Position numbers and translations under genes: made by a program. Under the pieces are notes generated by a model. The model had not been told where the DNA came from and searched no databases. It worked only from the letters and a program-made list of their open reading frames with translations. Source: an uncultured Bacteroidales bacterium (lineage in GTDB: Bacteria; Bacteroidota; Bacteroidia; Bacteroidales; Bacteroidaceae). Taken from it: a stretch of DNA of 47,542 nucleotides. Every line of letters starts with the position of its first letter. Within the stretch, counting starts at the first letter, position 1. Positions 8,901-17,166 of the stretch are shown piece after piece. The stretch is taken from contig CADAEK010000022.1 of the NCBI GenBank assembly GCA_902786925.1, positions 1 through 47,542 on the forward strand, given 5' to 3'.

Positions 8901-9338
8901 GTGCTCAATAGAGAGGTCGCGGTCAAAGTCTGTAGCTGTTACGATGACGTCACCATTCTCTGCTTCTGCAAAGCGGCGTGCCGTATCCTTAACAATGGCA
9001 TATACCGTAGGAAGTGCTTCTGTCAGGCCTTCTTCGAAAAGGTCAAGCACCTCTGTTTCCATTTTATCAATAGCTTCGAAGATAGGTTGACGTTTGTCTA
9101 TCTCGGTTTCCTGAATCTTGTTCTTCAGTTCGGCAATCTCAGCACGCTTATCTTTTACTTTTTCTTGCAGCTGTGCCTTGATTTCGTCCACTTTAGCACG
9201 CAGCTCGTCGTTGCTCAGCTTCTGAATTTCGGGCTCGATAGCCAGCACTTGCTCAACAATAGGGCGAATCTCCTTGATGTCGCGTGCAGCCTTGTTGCCA
9301 AAGATGCTGCTGAGAAGTTTGTTAATTGAAAATCCCAT
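5958..9338 (-). CDS. secA: Preprotein translocase ATPase SecA
   Basis: SecA drives secretory proteins through SecYEG at the inner membrane. The motor shows [11 protein letters not shown] (GEGKT at 197-201) and [14 protein letters not shown] (302-315). Later come the helicase-like GTTSVEISE and GRGTDIKL and the [13 protein letters not shown] motif. The C-terminus carries the SecB/zinc-binding tail with C1110, C1112, C1121 and H1122. At 1126 residues it is far longer than E. coli SecA (901); about 90 extra residues lie before the Walker A motif, mostly a charged, helix-prone stretch around residues 55-150. It follows the phosphatase-like gene by 75 bp, so it may be part of the lnb transcript or have its own promoter. 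Confidence 0.97.
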   Translation of the reverse strand: MGFSINKLLSSIFGNKAARDIKEIRPIVEQVLAIEPEIQKLSNDELRAKVDEIKAQLQEKVKDKRAEIAELKNKIQETEIDKRQPIFEAIDKMETEVLDLFEEGLTEALPTVYAIVKDTARRFAEAENGDVIVTATDFDRDLSIEHDFVDIEGDKAIWHNHWVAGGNEMTWNMIHYNVQLFGGIVLHQGKIAEMATGEGKTLVATLPVFLNALSRNGVHVVTVNDYLAKRDSEWMGPLYMFHGLSVDCIDKHQPNSEERRKAYQADITFGTNNEFGFDYLRDNMAMAPKDLVQRIHNYAIVDEVDSVLIDDARTPLIISGPIPKGDVQMFEEYCPIVEQLVEAQRRLAQNYLTEAKKLIESDNKDDVTAGFLSLFRAYKSLPKNNALIKYLSQPGIKTGLLQTEEIYMENNNRRMPEAIEPLFFVVDEKMKSVEMTDKGNQLIANIVKDDTFFVLPDITSQLSELENEHFENEDERLAKKDALMQDYALKSERVHTIQQLLKAYTMFVKDDDYVIMDGEVKIVDEQTGRIMEGRRWSDGLHQAVEAKERVKVEAATQTFATITLQNYFRMYHKLAGMTGTAITEAGEFWDIYKLDVVEIPTNRPIARIDMNDRVYKTNREKYNAVIEEIVKMRNSGRPTLVGTTSVEISELLSRMLSMRKIPHQVLNAKLHQKEADIVALAGQSTMGEVINPDGTKEEKMLGAVTIATNMAGRGTDIKLSDEVKAAGGLAIIGTERHESRRVDRQLRGRSGRQGDPGSSVFYVSLEDKLMRLFASDRISKIMDRLGFEEGEMIEHKMINQSIERAQKKVEENNFGIRKRLLEYDDVMNKQRKVIYERRRHALMGERIGMDIANMIWDRVVHILNNGDYESCKEDFLRIFAMDIPFDMETFEAKSRHELEDEAFDIVIDSFKKRSARLASVAYPVIKDVYESKGDMYENILVPITDGRRIYQISIPLKEAYETQGNSILVAFEKAILLHTIDDAWKENLRALDELKQSVQNASYEQKDPLLIFKLESVNLFDTMVNEINDGTISVLMRCSIPVTEERDVQQAPASTMDEPKQRLTESHQNLDEPSETQRQLAQAAQTDTRARQPIAPIVNNGPKVGRNDPCPCGSGKKYKNCHGRIG

Positions 9339-9413
9339 ATGATGTAGTGTTATTTGTTTTTTATATTAATGCTTGAGGCTGTATTAACAACCTCCGTTAG
9401 TTTTGTGTATTAA

Positions 9414-10976
9414 TTAAAAGAGAGGTGAGCTTGCGCATGCATTGGGAGCGCGGATGCGGATGTGGTGGGCCACTGTCGGAGCAATGCAATCGACGGTGAC
9501 AGGAGTGGCCACTTTTTGGGGTTGAATAGTGTAGCCAAAGAATATGAGCGGGAACTCGAAGAAGGAGTCACGCTGCATCTTCTTGGTGCTGCGGTCTTCG
9601 TTCACAAGATTCCATCCAGGTGAAACTTGCACGATGATGTCGCCCGAGCATTTGGGGTTAAAACCGTTGCGGATAGTGCTGATGCCTGGTGTCCATGCAC
9701 CTTGGGTGATGCGATGGGAAGTAAACACATCGCGCACACCGCTGAACTGGAACAGGAAGTCCTCGCAATGCTCCTGCACTTCTGCTAGTTTCAGCTGCTT
9801 TTTCTCGAGCAACTTATGGTTTAGGTAGAGCTGGTTGCCAAAATAGCTTTCCACGTAGCGCTCGTTGCCGTACATGGCACATAGGTACATGTTCAGCAGC
9901 ATCGCGCAACGGTTGATGTTGAAATCGCCCGTTGGAATGCGGTATTTGGCCAGTTCTCCTGTATTTTCTACGTCATCGTATCCTGTAGAGGTGACAAAAA
10001 TGAGTGTCTTGTCAAGGCCTACCAACTGGTCTATCTTCTCCAGAAGGGAAGCAATCTCGTTGTCCAGACGCTTGTATGTGTCCTGCAGCTCTGTGCTTGT
10101 GGCGTTTCCGTTGTCTGTTTGGAAATCACCGGCATAATAGCATATGGAAAGGAAGTCTGTTACTTCGTCTAGACCTGCATTGCCGTTGACCAAGCAATAG
10201 CGTGCGGCCTTGGTGACTTCTTCATTGACAAGTCCTGATTTCTTGAAAACACGGAAGCGGCTATCGCCAGAGAAATTGTGGCTGAATGACTTCTGTGTTG
10301 TTGTCAAGTAATAATTATAAGTGCCAGTGGAGGCGTTCAGCGGTTTCCACGGTGTAGATGTCAGTTTGTCGGTGATGAAGCTTGAATCGACATAGCGGAA
10401 CCAAGAAGGCGTGGGACCGTAATAGGTTGTTCCTGCCCATTTACCGCTCTGATTGTCAATCCACATGGCCCAATCAGCAGCATGGCCTGCTGCCAAGATT
10501 GCCGCTTCGCGATAGGGCGCTACACTATAGACGAGAGCTTTACCCTTAGTGGCTGCTTTCAGTTCGTCACCAATGGTGCTCACCAACAGATTCTTGGGTG
10601 AGGAGCAATCCGTGGTTTCCACGCCCTTATAGTCACGGTCATCCACGCAATAGTTGGTGTGCAGCTCCGTGCGATTCATCCATTCTTCTGCAATGATGCC
10701 ATGATTGTAGGGCACGGTGCCTGTCACGATGGAAGCGATGGCTGATGCACGGTCTATAGGGGTGTGCTGATACTGAACATTGGAATAAACCTGCCCTTTT
10801 TCGAGGAGAAGTTTGAATCCGCCTTCTCCATACAGAGGCATGAATGCGTTGAGATAGTCAGAGCGCAACTGATCGATGCTGATGCCTACGACTAGTCGTG
10901 GCACGGAAGTGGTCTGTGCCATTGTGCCAGCCATTGCAATGGAGGCAAAGAAGGTGGTCAGTATCTGCTTCTTCAT
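9414..10976 (-). CDS. Secreted alkaline-phosphatase-superfamily protein, probably catalytically inactive
   Basis: The 520-residue product starts at 10976 (MKKQILTTFF, signal peptide ending near TMAQ). Its layout matches PafA-like alkaline phosphatases/type I phosphodiesterases: SIDQLRSDYL (Asp at 35), GGFKLLLEKG, TGTVPYNHGIIAEEW, ELQDTYKRLDNEI, and a C-terminal SGDIIVQVSPGW...FFGYTI. Key residues appear lost. The region that should hold the nucleophile (TxPGHASI in active members) reads DRASAIASI (75-83). The D-x-x-G-H metal pair reads YYAGD (280-284). The TADHG motif reads TSTGYDD (329-335). The late TTHG His is absent. Only the first Asp remains, so a binding or scaffolding role is likelier than hydrolysis. 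Its ATG overlaps the lnb stop by 4 bp. The alignment is from memory of the family. Confidence 0.8.
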   Translation of the reverse strand: MKKQILTTFFASIAMAGTMAQTTSVPRLVVGISIDQLRSDYLNAFMPLYGEGGFKLLLEKGQVYSNVQYQHTPIDRASAIASIVTGTVPYNHGIIAEEWMNRTELHTNYCVDDRDYKGVETTDCSSPKNLLVSTIGDELKAATKGKALVYSVAPYREAAILAAGHAADWAMWIDNQSGKWAGTTYYGPTPSWFRYVDSSFITDKLTSTPWKPLNASTGTYNYYLTTTQKSFSHNFSGDSRFRVFKKSGLVNEEVTKAARYCLVNGNAGLDEVTDFLSICYYAGDFQTDNGNATSTELQDTYKRLDNEIASLLEKIDQLVGLDKTLIFVTSTGYDDVENTGELAKYRIPTGDFNINRCAMLLNMYLCAMYGNERYVESYFGNQLYLNHKLLEKKQLKLAEVQEHCEDFLFQFSGVRDVFTSHRITQGAWTPGISTIRNGFNPKCSGDIIVQVSPGWNLVNEDRSTKKMQRDSFFEFPLIFFGYTIQPQKVATPVTVDCIAPTVAHHIRIRAPNACASSPLF

Positions 10977-12151
10977 GGTTGGGCGTGATAGGTAAAGTGG
11001 GCTTGCGACAATGAGCGTACCAGCAAACTCAATACAACGAGCCACATGGCAACGTTGAAGGATTGTGGGCAGACAGCCATTGTGGCAATGAAAATGATGA
11101 GAACTGCCATATTGATGTATGACAGTTTGTTATAGATTCCTTTCTTGTGACAATAGACGAGCCATCCAGCATAAAGGAGTGGAAGTGGGTTGAAGACAAC
11201 CACCAGCCAGTTGCTGTCCACTGCTGGATGCTCAGACAAGAAAAAGAGGAAGGCCACGATGATGCCGGCAATACCTTGTGCAATGTGCATAGGCACATCA
11301 AGCCAAGGCATGTAATGTCCTTTTCGCCATTCTAATAAGAATAGTAGAACTGATGCTGCCAAGAGAATGGCAAAGACGAAAAGCGGAGACAGCAGGAATG
11401 GGGTGGGTTGGTTCTCGTTAGTGTCTGTCAGAATCTCTTGTGTGGCAGCCAAAAGTGGTGCCTTGCTTCCATCTTGGCGCTCTATTTGAGCCTCGTCCAC
11501 CTCACTGCTGTAGAACGCGGGCAAAAACATCTGAATGCGCTTGTCAACCTCTTGGTCTATTTCTGCACCCAGAATCATGTCGATGCCGAATTCGGTCCAT
11601 GCGTCTTGCGCGAGGCATTGATTCAGCATCTGACGAATAGTTTTTTCTTGTGGTGCACGCTCATACACAATCTTTCCATTCACTGCACGCTCTACCATGT
11701 CGCGCGCGCGCTCCGTACAATTATCGTACAGCCACATGTAGCGGTATTGCTGATTCTCGGGACGAATGTTCTCAAGCAGGAGATAGGCTAAATGCAAAGA
11801 TTCTTCTTGACTGAGATTGAGCGTCTGCTCCGTCACACCGTTGCCCATATGCCCATAGCGAGCTACAAAAAAATCGTAGGGTTCGGCTTCCAGTAGATAA
11901 TCCGTCTGCCCAAGCAAAAACTTCCACATGAAATCGTTTGATGAACCATCAAAGCACCCATAATTGAACACCACGTCATTCTGGGTGGTGTGGTTCTGTA
12001 CCCTCAAAGCCGTATGACCAAACTTGGCATATAAATCAGCCCCAGGTGTGCATGTCAAAACTGACACACTCAATGAATCCTGAGCTTTGGAACTTGTCAA
12101 GCTCAGCACACAGAATAAAGCGGAGATGATATGTCGAATATAGTTGGTCAT
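10973..12151 (-). CDS. lnb: Lnb-type lipoprotein N-acyltransferase (DUF4105)
   Basis: The 392-residue protein has an N-terminal signal/anchor (MTNYIRHIISALFCVLSL), a periplasmic DUF4105 domain of about 230 residues, then five hydrophobic segments at the C-terminus. DUF4105 followed by membrane helices is the layout of Lnb, which adds the third acyl chain to lipoproteins in Bacteroides, organisms without Lnt. Likely active residues are the His in AKFGHTALRV and the Cys in YDNCTERARD. Start 12151 was chosen over the longer frame (12310) because it gives a signal peptide and has a TAACTTTG promoter box 22-29 bp upstream. Its stop overlaps the next ATG (ATGA), which implies translational coupling with the phosphatase-like protein. 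Confidence 0.82.
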   Translation of the reverse strand: MTNYIRHIISALFCVLSLTSSKAQDSLSVSVLTCTPGADLYAKFGHTALRVQNHTTQNDVVFNYGCFDGSSNDFMWKFLLGQTDYLLEAEPYDFFVARYGHMGNGVTEQTLNLSQEESLHLAYLLLENIRPENQQYRYMWLYDNCTERARDMVERAVNGKIVYERAPQEKTIRQMLNQCLAQDAWTEFGIDMILGAEIDQEVDKRIQMFLPAFYSSEVDEAQIERQDGSKAPLLAATQEILTDTNENQPTPFLLSPLFVFAILLAASVLLFLLEWRKGHYMPWLDVPMHIAQGIAGIIVAFLFFLSEHPAVDSNWLVVVFNPLPLLYAGWLVYCHKKGIYNKLSYINMAVLIIFIATMAVCPQSFNVAMWLVVLSLLVRSLSQAHFTYHAQP

Positions 12152-12172
12152 CGTGCCTAATTTCTCAAAGTG

Positions 12173-12180
12173 CAAAGTTA
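12173..12180 (-). promoter_or_regulatory. -7 promoter box of lnb
   Basis: The minus strand reads TAACTTTG, giving an expected leader of about 15-20 nt. It supports the shorter lnb start. Confidence 0.6.
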
Positions 12181-12382
12181 CACAAAAATCTCGTAAATCA
12201 AAGTCTTTCCTTCTCTTATTCTTGCTTTTTGCTACCAACTCCCACTTTTGACCCATGAAATGCTTCTTTATTGTGCCGAACTTCTCACTAAACAGTAAAA
12301 GGATCCTCATGCTTCTATGTGTTCTCCCATTGTTCTTCGCATCTTTGTCTTCGCTTTACTTCTTGTCTGTTCATTTATTTCC

Positions 12383-12483
12383 TGCTCGTTGTCTAATTCG
12401 TTTTCTGCTCGTTGATTCATTTGTCTTTTGCCCGTTGGCACAGTCGTCTTTTGCCCGTTGTCGAAATGATATTTCGCCTGTTA
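12383..12483. repeat. 23-bp tandem array, five units
   Basis: TGCTCGTTG or its variants TGCCCGTTG and CGCCTGTTA recur at 12383, 12406, 12429, 12452 and 12475, exactly 23 bp apart each time. The bases between are partly conserved (pyrimidine-rich, ending TCGTCTTT-like). The array lies upstream of the lnb promoter in a 440-bp gap without genes. Confidence 0.85.
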
Positions 12484-12515
12484 TTGGAGTGACTCGATGC
12501 CGGCTACTAAATTCG

Positions 12516-12600
12516 TTCATAACTTATGAACAATTATTCGCAACTTATGAATAATTGTTCCAAACTTATGAATAATTGTTCGTAAGTTATGAATAAGCAG
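12516..12600. repeat. 21-bp A/T-rich tandem array, four units
   Basis: AACTTATGAA (last copy AAGTTATGAA) recurs at 12521, 12542, 12563 and 12584, exactly 21 bp apart; the spacer AATAATTGTTC is also shared. The first unit is preceded by TTCATAA, making the 15-bp palindrome TTCATAACTTATGAA (12516-12530). It directly follows the 23-bp array. Confidence 0.88.
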
Positions 12601-12622
12601 AAAGGGGGTGTGAGGATGGCAA

Positions 12623-12658
12623 TAAAAAAAGGAACTGCACCAATAGTGGTACAGCTCC
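12623..12658 (-). terminator. Terminator of the nqr operon
   Basis: On the minus strand a 12-bp stem (12647-12658 with 12631-12642, two G-U pairs) with a 4-nt loop is followed by seven T residues. It lies 60 bp after the nqrF stop. Confidence 0.9.
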
Positions 12659-12717
12659 CTTTTGAACTTGTATTAATTGAAACGCCTTAATAAAGACGTC
12701 TTATTGAATCCTTTTGC

Positions 12718-14004
12718 TTATCCTCCGAAGTTGTCGAAGCGGATCATGTCGTCTTCGACACCGAGAGAGTGGAGCAAGTCGAGCACCGTCTTGGCCATCA
12801 TTGGAGGACCGCAGAGGTAGTACTCAACATCTTCAGGATTCTCATGCTGCTTGAGGTAGGTGTCGCCCATCACTGGTGCTACGAAGCCTGGAGTGTAGGC
12901 AATTCCTGCTGCATCTGCCTTTGGATCTGGACGGTCGAGGGCAAGATGGAAGTGGAAGTTGGGGAACTCCTTATCAAGCGCAAGGAAGTCGTCGAGGAAT
13001 GGAATCTCCTCGAGGGCACGAGCACCATAGAAGTAGTGCATCTCACGCTGACGGTCTTCAGGAGCGATGCCATTGCCCTTGAGCATGTGCATGATCTGCG
13101 CACGAAGAGGAGCCATACCGGCACCACCACCGACCCAAATCATCTCACGGCCTGTGCCGTACTGTGGACGGAACTCTCCGTAAGGACCTGACATAATCAC
13201 CTTGTCGCCTGGTTTCAGAGAGAAGATGTAAGATGACGCGATACCTGGGTTCACATCCATGAAGCCTGGACCTTGATCCTTTGGCTTGAATGGAGGTGTA
13301 GCGATGCGGACGTTGAGCGTGATGATGTCGCCCTCGTCTGGATAGTTCGCCATAGAGTATGCACGGATGGTTGGAGTGTCGTTGACGCACTTGAGAGGGA
13401 AGAGTCCGAACTTCTCCCATGCTGGGAGATAAGTGTCGCCAATGAGGCTCTTGTCGAAGTCCTTGTCGTAGTCGATTTGGAATGCTGGAATCTTGATCTG
13501 TGCATAAGAGCCTGGCTCGAAGTCCATGTGCTCGCCTGGAGGCAGAGCCACTTTGTACTCTTTGATGAAGGTTGCCACGTTCTTGTTGCCAATAACGGTG
13601 CACTCCCATTCCTTAACACCCATCACAGAATCTGGTACCTTGATGTCAAGGTCGCCCTTTACCTTGCACTGGCAACCGAGACGGTAGCCTTCCTTAATCT
13701 GCTTACGAGTGAAGTGTCCCTTCTCTGAATCGAGTATTTCACCACCGCCTGACACTACCTGACACTTGCACTGTCCGCAAGAACCCTTACCGCCACAGGC
13801 AGAAGGAAGGTAAACGTCATGAGCAGCGAGTGTGGAGAGCAGGCTTGAACCTTGTTCCACTTCAAGCTTGTCCTTTCCGTTGATGGTAATCGTCACATTA
13901 CCGCTTGGAGAAAGGTACTTCTTAGCAACGAGGAGGATGATGACGAGCACAAGCACAATCACCAAGAACACTCCTATACTATATAATATAAATGTCATAT
14001 CCAT
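12718..14004 (-). CDS. nqrF: Na+-translocating NADH:quinone reductase subunit F
   Basis: NqrF is the electron entry subunit: it oxidises NADH and passes electrons by FAD and a 2Fe-2S cluster. An N-terminal membrane helix (residues 5-27) is followed by a ferredoxin domain with C70, C76, C79 and C111, the FAD motif RAYSMANYP, the NAD motif WVGGGAGMAPLRAQ, and the C-terminal YLCGPPMM...FDNFGG typical of the family. At 428 residues it is full length. It is the last gene of the operon, 21 bp after nqrE, and is followed by a strong terminator. Confidence 0.97.
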   Translation of the reverse strand: MDMTFILYSIGVFLVIVLVLVIILLVAKKYLSPSGNVTITINGKDKLEVEQGSSLLSTLAAHDVYLPSACGGKGSCGQCKCQVVSGGGEILDSEKGHFTRKQIKEGYRLGCQCKVKGDLDIKVPDSVMGVKEWECTVIGNKNVATFIKEYKVALPPGEHMDFEPGSYAQIKIPAFQIDYDKDFDKSLIGDTYLPAWEKFGLFPLKCVNDTPTIRAYSMANYPDEGDIITLNVRIATPPFKPKDQGPGFMDVNPGIASSYIFSLKPGDKVIMSGPYGEFRPQYGTGREMIWVGGGAGMAPLRAQIMHMLKGNGIAPEDRQREMHYFYGARALEEIPFLDDFLALDKEFPNFHFHLALDRPDPKADAAGIAYTPGFVAPVMGDTYLKQHENPEDVEYYLCGPPMMAKTVLDLLHSLGVEDDMIRFDNFGG

Positions 14005-14025
14005 AATTGCTATGTCCTTTCTTTT

Positions 14026-14655
14026 TTAGAGTTTGAGACCTGAGAAACACATGAACGCCATTGCCATCAGGCCTACAGTGATGAATGTGATGCCAAGACC
14101 CTGAAGAGGCTTAGGTACATCAGAGTATGCCATCTTCTCACGGATAGCGGCAAGACCCACGATAGCGAGTGTCCAACCGATACCGGAACCGAGCGCGTAA
14201 GCAATACAATCACCTACACCAGAGATAGCCTGAGTGCTTGTCTCTGGATCAAGCAAGATGCGCTGCTGCATGAAGAGCGAGGCACCCATGATGGCACAGT
14301 TCACAGCAATCAATGGAAGGAAGATGCCGAGTGCGGCATAGAGAGAAGGGGAGAAACGCTCCACAATCATCTCAACAAGCTGCACCATACCTGCGATGAC
14401 AGCGATGAAGAGAATGAATGCGAGGAATGTCAAATCCACACCTGCTGCCAAAGCGCCAGGGGCGAGCACCTTCGTCTGAAGTAAATAGTCAACAGGTACT
14501 GTGATGAGCAACACGAATGTGACTGCTACACCCAGACCGAACGAAGTCTTTACTGTCTTGGATACTGCAAGATAAGAGCACATACCCAAGAAGAAAGCGA
14601 ATATCATGTTGTCCACAAAAATAGAGCGGACGAACAAACTAATGAAATGTTCCAT
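14026..14655 (-). CDS. nqrE: Na+-translocating NADH:quinone reductase subunit E
   Basis: NqrE is a six-helix membrane subunit of the sodium pump, related to RnfA. The 209 residues begin [16 protein letters not shown], and contain [12 protein letters not shown] and [13 protein letters not shown]; the Cys residues in these two half-helices are the ones that bind the membrane-embedded iron centre in studied NQR complexes. It lies 33 bp after nqrD and 21 bp before nqrF. Confidence 0.96.
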   Translation of the reverse strand: MEHFISLFVRSIFVDNMIFAFFLGMCSYLAVSKTVKTSFGLGVAVTFVLLITVPVDYLLQTKVLAPGALAAGVDLTFLAFILFIAVIAGMVQLVEMIVERFSPSLYAALGIFLPLIAVNCAIMGASLFMQQRILLDPETSTQAISGVGDCIAYALGSGIGWTLAIVGLAAIREKMAYSDVPKPLQGLGITFITVGLMAMAFMCFSGLKL

Positions 14656-14688
14656 AATTCTTTTCTTTTAATTGTTAGGTATGTTAAC

Positions 14689-15324
14689 TTATGCTTCTAA
14701 ATCCTTGTTGTAAGCACGATGTGCCCAGATAACACACGCTACGATGATGAGCGCCATTGCTGGCATGGTCATCATACCGTTGTTGATGTAAAGTCCACCA
14801 TTTTCAACGTATGCGCAGTCTGGGATAATCTGGAAGCCAAACAAGGTTCCAAAACCGAGAAGTTCGCGGATGAAACCGACGATGACAAGCACAATTGCAT
14901 AGCCAAGACCGTTACCGATTCCGTCGAGGAAGCTTTCCCAAGGGCCGTTCTGCATAGCGAAAGCCTCAAGACGTCCCATGAGAATACAGTTGGTGATGAT
15001 CAGACCTACATACACAGAAAGCTGCACGCTTACATCATAAACGTATGCCTTGAGGATGTTGCTCACAATCGTTACGAGCGCAGCGACAACTACCAACTGA
15101 ACGATGATGCGGATACGATTAGGAATTGTCTTGCGAATCAATGAAATAATAACGTTTGAGAAAGCTGTGATGACAGTTACAGAGAGTCCCATCACGATGG
15201 CTGGCTTCAGCTGTGAAGTGACAGCGAGTGCCGAGCAAATGCCGAGGACCTGAACTGCGATAGGGTTGTTCAAGTTGAGCGGACCCATGAAAACAGCGCC
15301 ATTCTCTTTAGAAAATAAACTCAT
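14689..15324 (-). CDS. nqrD: Na+-translocating NADH:quinone reductase subunit D
   Basis: NqrD is the partner of NqrE in the membrane (RnfE relative). The 211-residue sequence has six hydrophobic segments and the typical ITNCILMGRLEAFAM stretch, whose Cys is in the place of the iron ligand, followed by SFLDGIGNGLGYA. It sits 15 bp after nqrC and 33 bp before nqrE. Confidence 0.96.
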   Translation of the reverse strand: MSLFSKENGAVFMGPLNLNNPIAVQVLGICSALAVTSQLKPAIVMGLSVTVITAFSNVIISLIRKTIPNRIRIIVQLVVVAALVTIVSNILKAYVYDVSVQLSVYVGLIITNCILMGRLEAFAMQNGPWESFLDGIGNGLGYAIVLVIVGFIRELLGFGTLFGFQIIPDCAYVENGGLYINNGMMTMPAMALIIVACVIWAHRAYNKDLEA

Positions 15325-15339
15325 ATTCTTTGTCCTCCT

Positions 15340-15969
15340 TTATTTTTTGAATGCTTCAATAGCAGCCTGATTGTCGTTCAGACACTTTTGAATCATGTCG
15401 TTAACACCATTGGACGTAAGTGTGGCACCTGTCACTGCATCTACATAATAATCTGCAGGAAGTGTTGCAGGAGCCTTGCCCTGTTTGTAAACACCAAGGG
15501 CAACTTGGCCGTCCTGATAGATTTTCTTTCCCTTGAATCCATCCTGGAACCACTGCTCTTTGATGCGGGCACCAAGACCTGCAGTCTCTGATTCGTGATT
15601 AAAGAATGTGCCATATACAGTTTCACCATCTTTGTTGATGGAAATCCATCCCCAAAGTGGGCCCCAAAGGCCTGCACCCTTCACTGCGATGATGAGTTTC
15701 TCCTCGCCATCTACATTGGCTGTGAGGGTAGGGCTGTCAAGTTCACCGCTGGTGATGACCTCGTTATACTTGGCTTCAGCGGCTGCATTGTCAAGGTCAC
15801 GAATATTCAGTGCTGAAAGAATCTGCTTCTTTGTGTCAAGGGCTACATTGGCATCCTGTGTTGGCTTCAATGCAGAAGCAACGAATGCGAGGAGGAAGGC
15901 CACGATGACGACCATCACGGATGCATAAATAATAGTGTATGCATTACCATTTGTATTCATTTTTGCCAT
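15340..15969 (-). CDS. nqrC: Na+-translocating NADH:quinone reductase subunit C
   Basis: NqrC carries a covalently bound FMN. It has one N-terminal membrane helix (residues 12-31) and a periplasmic FMN-binding domain. The attachment motif appears as DAVTGATLTSNG near the C-terminus; the Thr after GA is the expected linkage site, loaded by ApbE, which is not in this window. At 209 residues it is slightly shorter than Vibrio NqrC. Spacing to nqrB is 16 bp and to nqrD 15 bp. Confidence 0.96.
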   Translation of the reverse strand: MAKMNTNGNAYTIIYASVMVVIVAFLLAFVASALKPTQDANVALDTKKQILSALNIRDLDNAAAEAKYNEVITSGELDSPTLTANVDGEEKLIIAVKGAGLWGPLWGWISINKDGETVYGTFFNHESETAGLGARIKEQWFQDGFKGKKIYQDGQVALGVYKQGKAPATLPADYYVDAVTGATLTSNGVNDMIQKCLNDNQAAIEAFKK

Positions 15970-15985
15970 AATCTAATGTCCTCCT

Positions 15986-17161
15986 TTACTTTTTGGCACG
16001 CTTAGCGCGCTTGTTGATATTAGCCTGTACGAAGAAGTAGTCGAACAATGGTGCAAACACATTCATCAGCAGGATAGCAAGCATCATACCTTCTGGATAA
16101 CCAGGGTTGAGCACTCGAATGATAATTGCCAAAGCACCAATGAGGAAACCGAAAATCCACTTGCCTCCTTCTGTGCGGGGGCTGGTAACAGGGTCAGTTG
16201 CCATGAACACGGCACCAAAGCAGAAGCCACCGACAGTGAGCTGCTCCCACCATTCGAAGTTCTGTGCACCATCGTAACGAAGGAAGTAAGCCATCAATGC
16301 GCCACCCACAAATGTGGAGAGCATAATCTTCCAGCTGGCGATGTTTGCCCAAACAAGGATTACGGCACCAATCAAGATGGCAATCACTGAAGTTTCACCG
16401 ATGGAACCGGGGATTGTACCGATAATGGTCTGCATAGGAGTTGCGGTAACTGCCTCGCCTGCAGCCAACTGGCCGAGAGGAGTAGCAGCAGATACAGCAT
16501 CTACAGCTGGAGTGCCGTTGATACAATCAATGTAGTTGCCATTCACCCAAACCTTATCGCCAGACATCATTGATGGGTAAGCGAAGAAGAGGAATGCGCG
16601 AGTGACAAGAGCGGGGTTGAAGATGTTCATGCCTGTACCGCCAAACACTTCCTTAGCAAAGATAACAGCGAATGCTGTTGCAATGGCAAGAATCCAGAGT
16701 GGGCAGTTCACAGGAACAATCATCGGAATGAGGATACCAGTCACGAAGAAACCTTCATGAACTTCTTCCTTTTTCCACTGAGCCACAGCGATTTCGATGC
16801 CGAGACCTACAGCATAGCTTACAATGATTTTAGGAAGCATTACTGCAAGGCCATACAGGAAATTACCCCAGATGTCAGCGCAAGGACAAGCCTCTGGAGC
16901 GCATGCACCTGTTGCCAAAGCGTGCTGATAGCCGATATTGTACATTCCGAAGAGTATAGCAGGAATCAGGGCTATCACCACAAAGAAGATAGAACGCTTT
17001 GAGTCAATGGCGTCGTGAATCTGTGCGCCACGCACCTTGGCTGTCTCATTGGGCACAAAGAAGAATGTCTCTGCTGCATCAAAGAGAGAGCCGAAAGCGC
17101 TGAGCTTACCTCCCTCAGAGAAGGTAGGCTTTAAGTTGTCAAGAATTTTCTTAAGTCCCAT
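15986..17161 (-). CDS. nqrB: Na+-translocating NADH:quinone reductase subunit B
   Basis: NqrB is the largest membrane subunit and forms the main sodium pathway; it holds a covalent FMN and riboflavin. The 391 residues contain many hydrophobic helices, the covalent FMN motif as VSAATPLGQL (SAAT instead of the more usual SGAT), and FMATDPVTSPRTEGGKW near the C-terminus. It begins 5 bp after the nqrA stop and is certainly co-transcribed. Confidence 0.96.
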   Translation of the reverse strand: MGLKKILDNLKPTFSEGGKLSAFGSLFDAAETFFFVPNETAKVRGAQIHDAIDSKRSIFFVVIALIPAILFGMYNIGYQHALATGACAPEACPCADIWGNFLYGLAVMLPKIIVSYAVGLGIEIAVAQWKKEEVHEGFFVTGILIPMIVPVNCPLWILAIATAFAVIFAKEVFGGTGMNIFNPALVTRAFLFFAYPSMMSGDKVWVNGNYIDCINGTPAVDAVSAATPLGQLAAGEAVTATPMQTIIGTIPGSIGETSVIAILIGAVILVWANIASWKIMLSTFVGGALMAYFLRYDGAQNFEWWEQLTVGGFCFGAVFMATDPVTSPRTEGGKWIFGFLIGALAIIIRVLNPGYPEGMMLAILLMNVFAPLFDYFFVQANINKRAKRAKK

Positions 17162-17166
17162 ATTGC

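Noticed and set aside
12255..12554. 99-codon plus-strand open frame across the 23-bp array
   Set aside because: It is created by the pyrimidine-rich repeat, which reads as a false hydrophobic peptide.
12383..12600. Arrays as a plasmid-type replication origin
   Set aside because: Iteron-like spacing is present but there is no rep gene or DnaA-box cluster, and the surroundings are core chromosomal genes.
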